From Notospermus geniculatus (lineage: Eukaryota; Nemertea; Pilidiophora; Heteronemertea; Lineidae): a stretch of DNA of 64,000 nt. The stretch's first letter is position 1. Every line of letters begins with the position of its first letter. A program made the position numbers and the translations under genes. The notes beneath the pieces were generated by a model that saw only the letters and a program-made list of their open reading frames with translations, searched no databases and was not told where the DNA came from. The DNA lies in the NCBI GenBank assembly GCA_002633025.1, contig NMRB01001676.1, forward strand, positions 60,796 to 124,795. Reading direction: 5' to 3'. Below, one piece after another: positions 20,360-29,275 of the stretch.

Positions 20360-22810
20360 ATATTATCACTCGGAATTGCCGATCTGTCCCGAATGATTCC
20401 GAGCAAAATAGGAAATATTCTCACTGCCATTGCCTAGAATTACGTCATCTTTTATCGGCCGTAGTCGTGGTTCCGAGTACTGACGATCATTTCAACCAAT
20501 GGGAACGTTTGTTTATGTTTACATCTTTGCACGTGGGTATAGGGAATGCGATGGGAATTGGATTTCAAAGATTATGCTTCAACCAGCATCAGTTGGACGA
20601 TTTTCAGATTGAATCCGCTATATGGAAGAGAGAGACAGACGTCTTCAACAGAATGAACATTTTCAGTTACCCCCTTTTAATTCAGCGGGAGGGCCTTTGT
20701 TGATTTACGGAGACAGTCTGGTTGATGGTAAAATGGGAGCCATCACTGTCTATCTTGGCCACGCTACTTGCTAAGCTTTGAAATAGCCAATGTTTGGATC
20801 TTTTTGCCGTCATAATCAAATTGACAGCATTTTGGTTTGGCACAAAGCCCCTTTGGAGTCGCTCCAGTGATACTGTAGCGTAACTGGCACTGTAAATAAA
20901 TGCTCTGCTAAAGTCGTTCCATATAACAGAATGAAGTTCAGGTTTCCGTTTTATGCCACGCCGACCTCTTGACCCCCTCTGCATATCATTGACTCGGAAT
21001 TGCCGATCTGTCCCGAATGATTCCGAGCAAAATAGGAAATATTGTCACTGCCATAGGCTAGAATTACGTCATCTTTTATCGGCCGTAGCCGTGGTTCCGA
21101 GAACTGACGATCATTTCAACCAATGGGAACGTTTGTTTATGTTTACATCTGTGCACGTGGGTATAGGAAATGCGATAGGAATTGGATTTCAAAGATTATG
21201 CTTCAACCAGCATCAGGTTGGACGATTTTCAGATTGAATCCGCTAAAGAGAGAGACAGACGTCTTCAACAGAATGAACATTTTCAGTTACCCCCTTTTAA
21301 TTCATCGGGAGGGCCTTTGTTGATTTACGAAGACAGTCTGGTTGATGGTAAAATGGAAGCCATCACTGTCTATCTTGGCCACGCTACTTGCTAAATCTTG
21401 AAATAGCCAATGTTTGGATCTTTTTGCCGTCATAATCAAATTGACAGCATTTTGGTTTGGCACAAAGCCCCTTTGGAATCGCTCCAGTGATACTGTAGCG
21501 TAACTGGCACTGTAAACAAATGCTCTGCTGAAGTCGTTCCATATAACAGAATGAAGTTCAGGTTTCCGTTTTATGCCACGCCGACCTCTTGACCCCCTCT
21601 GCATATCATTATCTCTCGGAATTGGCCGATCTGTCCCGAATGATTCCGAGCAAAATAGGAAATATTCTCACTGCCATTGCCTAGAATTACGTCATCGTTT
21701 ATTGGCCGTAATCGTGGTTCCGAGTACTGACGAGTGATAATGATATGCAGAGGGGGTCAAGAGGTCGGCGTGGCATAAAACGGAAACCTGAATTTCATCC
21801 TGTTATATGGAACGACTTTAGCAGAGCATTTATTTACAGTGCCAGTTACGCTACAGTATCACTGGAGCGATTCCAAAGGGGCTTTATGCCAAACCAAAAT
21901 GCTGTCAATTTGATTATGACGGCAAAAAGATCCAAACATTGGCTATTTCAGGATTTAGCAAGTAGCGTGGCCAAGATAGACAGTGATGGCTTCCATTTTA
22001 CCATCAACCAGACTGTCATCGTAAATCAACAAAGGCCCTCCCGATGAATTAAAAGGGGGTAACTGAAAATGTTCATTATGTTGAAGACGTCTGTCTCTCT
22101 CTTCCATATAGCGGATTCAATCTGAAAATCGCCCAAATGACGCTGGTTGAAGCATAATCTTTGAAATCCAATTCCCATCNNNNNTGAAATGATCGTCAGT
22201 ACTCGGAACCACGATTACGGCCGATAAAAGATGACGTAATTCTTGGCAATGGCAGTGAGAATATTTCCTATTTTGCTCGGAATCATTCGGGACAGATCGG
22301 CAATTCCGAGTGATAATGATATGCAGAGGGGGTCAAGAGGTCGGCGTGGCATAAAACGGAAACCTGAACTTCATTCTGTTATATGGAACGACTTTAGCAG
22401 AGCATTTATTTACAGTGCCAGTTTCGCTACAGTATCACTGGAGCGATTCCAAAGGGGCTTTGTGCCAAACCAAAATGCTCTCAATTTGATTATGATGGCA
22501 AAAAGATCCAAACATTGGCTATTTCAAGATTTAGCAAGTAGCGTGGCCAAGATAGACAGTGATGGCTTCCATTTTACCATCAACCAGACTGTCTTCGTAA
22601 ATCAACAAAGGCCCTCCCGCTGAATTAAAAGGGGGTAACTGAAAATGTTCATTCTGTTGAAGACATCTGTCCCTCTCTTCCATATACCGGATTCAATCTG
22701 AAAATCGTCCAACTGATGCTGGTTGAAGCATAATCTTTGAAATCCAATTCCCATCGCATTTCCTATACCCACGTGCAAAGATGTAAACATAAACAAACGT
22801 TCCCATTGGT

Positions 22811-22998
22811 TGAAATGATCGTCAGTACTCGGAACCACGATCACGGCCGATAAAAGATGACGTAATTCTTGGCAATGGCAGTGAGAATATTTCCTATTTT
22901 GCTCGGAATCATTCGGGACAGATCGGCAATTCCGAGTGATAATATATGCAGAGGGGGTCAAGAGGTCGGCGTGGCATAAAACGAAAACCTGAACCTGA
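22811..22998 (+). promoter_or_regulatory. TATA-type promoter of the candidate 102-residue gene
   Basis: The last rightward module has a TATA-like ATAAAAC at 22976-22982, preceded by TATGCAGA, a GGGTCA/AGGTCG repeated half-site and a TTCCGAG motif. A CCAAT-type box lies further upstream. Similarity to the array stops just after CCTGAAC, about where transcription should start (near 23005). That fits a duplicated promoter driving a unique gene. The sequences just downstream (GGAATTCCC, then GGGAATCC) resemble Rel/NF-kB sites. Confidence 0.45.
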
Positions 22999-23102
22999 AA
23001 TCTTGGAATTCCCATGAAACTGGGAATCCACGGGTTCTTCACAGTTTCCTTTAGTTAATTAATGGTCCTGACCGCAAGACACAGGCAGTTTAACGGAATT
23101 GA

Positions 23103-23411
23103 ATGTTTTTTCACGGGCCACGAAACGGACTGTATAATTTCTGTTTATGTCATATCCATATGCCATATCCATATGTGAATCCAGCCGCTCAGGTTCCTTC
23201 CCAACAACATTCGGGTTCCACGGCGGCGCGTTCCTCCGCCATTGAGGACTTTCCACCCATCTACGACACGCCCTCTAGGAGCACAATTCAAAGTGATGAC
23301 GTCATATTCCTGACCGATGATACATCACCTGAGGGTGGTGACGCCCCATCTGATGTAGAGGGCGTGTCGAATCCTCTGTACGGTGTTCTAGATCCTCATT
23401 ATGAAAACTAG
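23103..23411 (+). CDS. Candidate small gene, 102-residue PPxY protein
   Basis: A single ATG-started frame of 102 codons lies between a TATA box at 22976 and an AATAAA at 23526-23531. The N-terminal third is aromatic and Cys/His-containing (FCLCHIHMPYPYV). The rest is acidic and Ser/Thr-rich with FPPIYDTPS, a PPxY motif that can bind WW domains of NEDD4-type ligases. It ends NPLYGVLDPHYEN with two further tyrosine motifs. This composition resembles a receptor cytoplasmic tail, so it might be a terminal exon; a weak acceptor (GAATCCAG) lies near 23180-23187. Short upstream frames begin before it. No homologue is recognised. Confidence 0.4.
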   Translation: MFFHGPRNGLYNFCLCHIHMPYPYVNPAAQVPSQQHSGSTAARSSAIEDFPPIYDTPSRSTIQSDDVIFLTDDTSPEGGDAPSDVEGVSNPLYGVLDPHYEN

Positions 23412-23513
23412 ACTGGTTTCGGTCTTGATCGCCGCACTCCCGCGGCACTACTCTCCGTTCTAATACGGACAGTAGCGCCGCGGGAATGCAGCGGCAAAGA
23501 TAGGAACCAGTCT
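23410..23513 (+). other. Long hairpin in the 3' UTR of the 102-residue gene
   Basis: About 104 bp fold on themselves: AGACTGGTTTC pairs with GGAACCAGTCT, and CCGCACTCCCGCGGCACTA pairs with the matching stretch before the right end, around a small loop near CGTTCTAATACG. It begins one base before the stop codon is complete and ends just before the poly(A) signal. It could be an RNA hairpin or a small palindromic insertion. Confidence 0.5.
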
Positions 23514-23525
23514 GTATAAAAAAGG

Positions 23526-23562
23526 AATAAATGAGACATCTTTGACATGACTACTGTTTATT
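23526..23562. terminator. Two opposed poly(A) signals, tail to tail
   Basis: AATAAA on the plus strand (23526-23531) serves the 102-residue gene. TTTATT on the plus strand (23557-23562), which is AATAAA on the minus strand, serves the EF-hand gene. Cleavage 10-25 bases past each would make the two transcripts overlap by a few bases. Confidence 0.45.
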
Positions 23563-24175
23563 TCCTATCGGTCGACATAAGTATTGCCATGATGGACAGA
23601 TCTAATTCGCCGTACACTTAACCCAGTGAGAAATACACCATACATGAAGGAAGCTTGTTTCCTGGGAGAGGCATAATCGATGACCAGGCGGACAAAGTGT
23701 TCACCTACGAATGGCGCAACTGTGACGTACAAGTAAGCTCGAGTGATCAGTAGAAGATACCCATTCACTACTGTTAGTATTTGATGTCTAATGCTTCAGT
23801 AAAGTCCGACCTAAATGATTCCTAAACGTACACCATCATCATCCGATTCAACACCGTCGATTGTCTGTTTACAGCTGCAGTTCTCCTTTCACGAACTTGA
23901 CGAGACCGGGAAGGAAATCTGGAAAACAGGAACAGAATGAGGATGCACCAACTCTCTTGGTCTTACATGGTATGCTAAAAGACGCACTGGCAGCACGGAC
24001 ATTTGTGGTACCAACCATCTCCACAAATACATTAGGTCCTTGGAATGAAGTTGAATTTCGTATTTCCTACTTCGTGTTTCGTCAGATTTGCGAAACCTCC
24101 CTATTACCGTGACCACTAAAACGACGCTGTTGAATGATATTTTGTGCATTCATTGATACCTCGTAATTTCTGCAC

Positions 24176-25937
24176 CTACGCTTTTGACATTTTGAAATTA
24201 AACTCACGAGACACAGGGACGCCCTCCTCCTTCGTGTTATTCATCGCTGCCAGAATTGACCTCAGAGCCTCCTCGTTTGCATTTGGTGTGTTAGCCTCCC
24301 GAGCAAGCATCAGCTTGAAGTCCTCGGCCTCAACACGGCCTTCCTCTCCGTGAAGGTCATAAGCGTCGGGGTCAAATTTCTTCTTCAGTGCATCACCCGT
24401 GACATAATCCATATATTCTTCCTTGGAAATCCTACCGTCACCTACAAAGAGAACTTTCGATAGCCAATGTCCATATCATTGCGTGCGTCATGAGCACCAT
24501 TTTGCGTGCGTCATGACCAATATTTTTGCGTGCGTCATGACCAATATTTTTGCGTGCGTCATGAGCACCATTTTGCGTGCGTCATGACCAATATTTTTGC
24601 GTGCGTCATGACCAATATTTTGAGTGCGTCATAACCACCATTTTGCGTGCGTCATGACAGGTCTATCAACGCGTGCAAAATGGACTGAGTGAGACAAGAA
24701 CGTAATCTGCATCAGGCCCTCAGGTCAAATAGCTTTCAGTTCCCGGTTGTAGGCCTACCCATTCATTGCTAAATCTGGCATGTCTGACAGAGGGAACGAG
24801 GCCGGGTTCAGGTTTCCTTCCACTCGACGTAATACAAGATTTCTTACCATCTTTGTCGTATTTCTTGCGGAAACCTCTGATGCCCGGAGTGTCTTTCCCA
24901 AGATCGTTCTCGTCGACGAATCCATCCTTATTACCCCTGGCATCCATTCGATCAAAAGACGCCTCGGCCTCTAAAAACAGGAAATTTGTGACACCCTGTC
25001 AACGATTTAATTTTTTTCGCCATGTTCAGCATGCGCTTGGTCGATACCGACATCAAGTTGTTATCTGGACAGGTCGCTATGATCTCGGAATGAACTTATA
25101 GGCCCGGTTGCACCAGTTACGCTCAAAATTGAGTTTGAGGTTGAGCTCAGCCGAGTAAGACTTAAAAGTTGAGTGCGCCCCTTGTCATATAAAAACTGCA
25201 ACAGGAATTCTGAAATTTGGAGCAAATCATTGAAATTCACCGCAGATTTCAATGTTTCTAGCACATGTGCCCCCTCTTTGCCGAAATCGTGGATCCGCCC
25301 CTGAGAAATGTCACTCCGAGATCATGGACTTGCCAATCTAGACGTTGCCTATTTCCATTCAAGACTTACTTGTCAACTTGTCGGCTATTGATTTTTTGAT
25401 TGCTTCACGAATTCCGGGGACGTCCTGCAAAAATAGGAAATGGATGCAGTTATCTAATGTAGATATTTCGATCAGCGGGGGGGGGGGGGGGGGGGGGNTC
25501 TCTTTAGCTTCAATCTCAAAACGTCCTTCCCCTGAACTCGTTATACGCTCGTTCAGTTATTATTTCTGGACGACCAGCTCATCAAATCGTTTCGGAAGGA
25601 TTTTAACAGTGATGTCCCGTCGACAAGTGTCGACGTCACAGTCGACGTACTTGAAAAAAATATCGTCACGCAGAATTCAAGACAGACACTCAGACGGACG
25701 GTCGGTCTGTCTGTCAGTCAGTCCGACAGACGTGCTCACGCTCACGCACGCATACATTCAAGAGTTCGATGCCACGAAAGACATGCACATATAAGAAAAG
25801 GATAGACGTTCGCGTTGGTGTTTCAGGGGCTTTGCGAAAACTCGCTATATGCCTAGTTCAGCCAAGAAATGTAGCGAACAGAAGGATGGAAATAATGGGA
25901 GGACGGGGTGGAAACAGATAAACGATAAACCTACCAT
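24176..25937 (-). CDS. EF-hand calcium-binding protein, 148 residues, four exons
   Basis: Minus-strand exons are 25937-25935 (only the ATG, donor GTAGGT), 25424-25370, 24970-24848 and 24441-24176 (TAG), in phases 0, 1 and 1. The protein has one canonical EF-hand loop, DKDGDGRISKEE at residues 58-69. A preceding looser loop (MDARGNKDGFVDENDL, residues 28-43) is two residues longer than normal. A further degenerate one is around YDLHGEEGRVEAEDF. The layout suggests a small cytosolic calcium sensor or buffer, with perhaps one working site. I cannot place it in a named subfamily. A 3' UTR of about 600 bp reaches the poly(A) signal at 23562-23557. The single-codon first exon is inferred from splice signals and frame only. 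Confidence 0.75.
24481..24660. repeat. Minisatellite, 23-24 bp unit, about 8 copies
   Basis: Units of GCGTGCGTCATGA followed by either GCACCATTTT or CCAATATTTTT alternate in EF-hand intron 3. The last unit is partial. The GCGTGCGTCATGA core is kept in most copies. Confidence 0.85.
25200..25303. mobile_element. CGGATCC-type MITE remnant in EF-hand intron 2
   Basis: Positions 25204-25303 match 3009-3105 closely (GAAATTTGGAGCAAATCAT, then the CAATGTTTCTAGCAC block) and end GGATCCGCCCCTG. The left terminus is missing. Confidence 0.55.
25478..25499. repeat. Poly-G run ending in an N
   Basis: About 20 consecutive G residues followed by N at 25499, in EF-hand intron 1. The true length is uncertain because such runs are hard to sequence. 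Confidence 0.7.
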
Positions 25938-26448
25938 GATGGTTGTTAGTGTTTCTCGCAGACGACAGCCTTCTCACCAGTGCTAATTGAAGCGAGGTTG
26001 TGATGAACAGACAACTCGATTTTGATATCTAAGCTTGGTCTCCTGAATTCTGATTGGTCCATGCATTTCATCTTTTGAAATATCAATAGGTCGCGGTCAA
26101 ATTGGCCCATTCAGCCAGTCCCCTTTCGTCAAGAATATATCGTTGCTTTCGTGCATACATTGAAATTTGGTATCAGGCGTGTCTGCACAAGCTCATGGAC
26201 CTCGGTGCAGTCTTTGTCCTTGCCAATGAAATGATTCAGGGCAACTTACTTTAAGACACAGTTGGGGGTTAAACAGTGTTTAAGTGCGATAAGATCAGGC
26301 CTTTGACATCCCACGGTGACATGGGACGAATTTGGGGCGAATGGTCCACAATATTCAATGAAGTAATGCATCTTTTTTGTTCCGAAACTTCGTGTACCGA
26401 ATAATAATCATCGCTACAATCGTTGTAATACAAGTCTGTATTGGCCTA
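25938..26448. other. Upstream region of the EF-hand gene
   Basis: It holds the presumed 5' UTR and promoter of the minus-strand EF-hand gene. I see no clear TATA box, repeat or other gene. Confidence 0.4.
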
Positions 26449-27191
26449 ATAGTCTGGGAGCTAACAAACATTTAATTCACATGTCAAGTACAAACACATT
26501 TTTTGCTTTGTGGGTTAGTTTCTATCCCACTGACCACAAAACCCAATTCGTAAGTTCCGCAAATGGTGCGTTTAGAAGATACAGCCGTTTTGAACTTTGG
26601 GTACTGGCTTTGTCATTGGACCAAAATCAGAGCATTTGTACTGGGGCTTGAGTACTGATGTACAGATAACTTTTAAATGGGTGGCTTGAGACCCCATAAA
26701 TGTATTTATTGCCAATAGATAGTAAACATGGGTCCATAGAATCAGATTAGCATATTCTTATTTGTTTTTATTTGCTATAGGATGAGGAATTCAATAAACA
26801 GGTTATCTATTTAAAATGGCCGCCGGGCCAAAATTCTGAAAAGATGTAAAACCATCATTTCCAATAAGATAAAATACGTAAGAATATGTTTTCCTGTCTC
26901 AGTGGGCCCATGTTTCTATCTATTGGTAATACATTATAGGGTCCCAAGCCACCCGTTTAAAAGTTAGCTGTACATCAGTTTCCAAGCCTCTGTATATAAT
27001 GAGTCTGATTTTGTTCCAATGGTAAAGTCAGTACCGTACTCAAAATTCAAACGGCTGTATCTTCTAAACGCACCATTTGCGGAACTTAAGAATTGGGTTT
27101 TTGTGGTCAGTGGGATAGAAGCTAACCCCCAAACCCAAAAATGTTTTTGTACTTGATATGTGAATTAAATCTTTGTTAGCTCTCAGACTAT
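26449..27191. mobile_element. Large fold-back element, about 740 bp
   Basis: The left arm, ATAGTCTGGGAGCTAACAAA, returns as the reverse complement at 27170-27191. The arms pair imperfectly over about 330 bp, including AAATGGTGCGTTTAGAAGAT and CCACAAAACCCAATTC. There is no coding capacity and I found no certain target duplication. Confidence 0.65.
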
Positions 27192-27359
27192 AAGTATTGC
27201 AATGGAATTCCAATGAACGATTTTACGAATCCTAATTAGGGGTATAAAGCTACTGAATTGAAATGTCCATCACGTGATTTCAGACACCTCAGACATCAGA
27301 CTGACCAAAGATCCATGTTGGATCTGTTCGGCAAATTGGTATGTTTTTCATTTCCCCCT

Positions 27360-27449
27360 TTTGCCAATGCCCCCAACAAAAGATTGACGGAATAAGCCGC
27401 GACCAGACAATGGGGGAGGCACTGATAAACATGTCTTTTTGTATTTGAG
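27360..27449 (+). repeat. Dispersed repeat, copy 2
   Basis: Near-identical to 2215-2310 in the two-exon gene intron (AACAAAAGATTGACGGAATA, TGGGGGAGGCACTGAT). Confidence 0.6.
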
Positions 27450-27547
27450 TGTCCGCCACACAATAAAGCGGGCATTGGCATACGGGAGGCATTCTCAGAC
27501 ATTACACCGGTACGTTTTATATATAATATGCCTCAACTTATCCATAA

Positions 27548-28850
27548 TTTCTACCTCTTATTCATCAGTAGAGTCGGAGAGATGGCCAAATTTCTAAGTT
27601 ATTAGCAGATTTAGTCGGTGTATTGGGATTTACCACCAACCAGCTTGGGCTGGCATCAGAGACAAGTAGGCCTAGTTTTATTCTGTGACACCAGGTGTTC
27701 ATCCAATGACAGCGCCTGGCCTGGTCGTCTTCACGTTTGGCATTGTCTCTCGTCTACCACAGTATCTTTTCTTATGTGCCCAATGATGACTATTTTCCAC
27801 TTAAAAAAGAAGTACCCGCCAACGCCAACAAACGGACACAAAATCTTTGTTGTGTGATAATGGATACAACAACGTGCACTATTCTTCCCATTCGCTAAAT
27901 GTAAACAACAAATACTCCCATTGGTCGAAATCTAATTAGACTGACCTCTCACCCCCAATCTGCATAACACAATAGGAATTCATGAAATGTGCGTTGATCT
28001 CGCCGACGACAATCGGAAATTGCCGAGTGTAAAATTTCCGTATGCAAATGAGGTCAGAGGTCCGCTTCTGATAAAACCGAAACCTAAACTCGAGCCCGAG
28101 ACTGGGCCGTCGACAGATAATAACGATGAAAGTTCTGTGTTTATTGGCTTGCTTAATTAGGGTGGTTTGGGAGGGGATCCACATCCAATAGTTATTTTCT
28201 ACCTCTTATTCATCAGTAGAGTCGGAGAGATGGCCAAATTTCTAAGTTATTAGCAGATTTAGTCGGTGTATTGGGATTTACCACCAACCAGCTTGGGCTG
28301 GCATCCTCAGAGACGAGTAGGGCTAGTTCTCTTCGGTGACACCAGGTGTTCATCCAATGACGGCGGCCTGGTCGTCTTCACGTTTGGCATCTCGTCTACC
28401 ACAGTAGGGCCTATCTTTTCTTTAATGTGCCCAATGATGACTATTTTCCACTTAAAAAAAAGAAGTACCCGCCAACAAGTGGACATTAAATCTTTGTTGT
28501 GTTGAACAACGTGCTCTATCTCTCCCTTCGCTAAATGTAAACAACAACAAATACTCCCATTGGTCGAAATCTAATTAGACTGACCTCTCACCCCCAATCT
28601 GCATAACACAATGGGAATTCATGAAATGTGCGTTGATCTCGCCATACCCTGACGACATTCGGAAATTTCCGAGTGCTAAAATTTCCGTATGCAAATGAGG
28701 TCAGAGGTCCGCTTCTGATAAAACCGAAACCTAAACTCGAGCCGGAGACTGGGCCGTCGATGAGATGAATACAAAAGTCTATCTTTTTTGGCTTATACTG
28801 TATATACAAAATCATTGTGGTGTGGCAGGGGATCCACATCTAACTACTTA
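27548..28850. repeat. Tandem duplication, 648-bp unit, with promoter-like modules
   Basis: Units 27548-28195 and 28196 to about 28850 are head to tail. A third fragment starts near 28905 (AGTCATCAGTAAAGTCGG). They diverge by scattered substitutions and small indels, more than the N-joined duplications, so this one is probably real. An inverted pair, GTGGCAGGGGATCCACAT and its complement, lies at about 28823-28902. Confidence 0.75.
28041..28077 (+). promoter_or_regulatory. Promoter-like module: octamer, DR1 and TATA (second copy 28688-28724)
   Basis: ATGCAAAT (a perfect POU octamer, 28042-28049), AGGTCA-G-AGGTCC (a DR1 nuclear-receptor-type repeat, 28051-28063) and ATAAAAC (28071-28077) occur in order. 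They repeat in unit 2, where GGAAATTTCC (28661-28670) resembles an NF-kB site. The layout and the trailing GAAACCTRAAC match the module in the 19.5-23 kb array. What it drives is unclear: only a 21-codon frame (MKVLCLLACLIRVVW...) follows in unit 1. Confidence 0.4.
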
Positions 28851-29275
28851 GGCTACTGAGAGGTAGGCCTAGTTTATAGCCTATGTGGATCCCCTGCCAC
28901 ATCCTTAGTCATCAGTAAAGTCGGCAGAGATGGCCCGGCAAATTTTTAACTTATTGGCAGACATGGCAGATAGTCTTTGTATTGGGATTTCAGCTTGGTC
29001 GAGGATTTTTTCCATATATCATCGTTATTAGTTCCTCACTTGCCACTAAATCCTCGACCTGACAAGTGGGAAGTGGGCGTGGCTGCCGGGATGGAGCGCC
29101 ACCTATCCTTTGAAACATTCATCAAACTCGAGCTCTTCAGTGAACTGGAGGTGCTAAGTGTCCTCGCTGACGCAAGGCATGCGAGGTGTTGGCTAATTTT
29201 CTGCTATAAAATCATCGAAATATTCACATATTGTTACTTAACCGTTACACTCTACAACGTTTGTAAAGAATATAG

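Larger units (their letters stand above)
19500..22998. repeat. Array of about 620-bp repeats carrying a promoter-like module, with an internal inversion
   Basis: Seven copies of one module are visible. Four point leftwards (promoter ends near 19745, 20350, 20980 and 21600; the first is the most diverged). Three point rightwards (near 21745, 22320 and 22945). The orientation flips at about 21605-21735. Each complete unit has, in module orientation, a GTAAACA motif, a CCCATTGGTT box (CCAAT), TGACGTAA, a TTCCGAG pair, TATGCAGA, GGGTCAAGAGGTCG and GCATAAAACG. A roughly 400-bp body follows, shared by the array units but absent after the last module at 22998. Five Ns at 22180-22184 interrupt one unit. 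The pattern is seen directly; the regulatory reading is inferred. Confidence 0.75.

Noticed and set aside
22602-23042. 146-codon frame on the minus strand
   Set aside because: It is antisense to the array promoter modules and continues into the 5' region of the plus-strand candidate gene. No splice or promoter context.
24481-24660. Possible CRISPR-like array
   Set aside because: The regular 23-24 bp units have no unique spacers and lie in a eukaryotic intron, so this is a minisatellite.
25345-25794. 149-codon frame on the plus strand
   Set aside because: It crosses the poly-G run and an N and is antisense to EF-hand exon 2.
27936-28839. Two minus-strand frames starting MWIP
   Set aside because: They are antisense to the duplicated promoter module and differ strongly between the two units, so are not conserved as protein.
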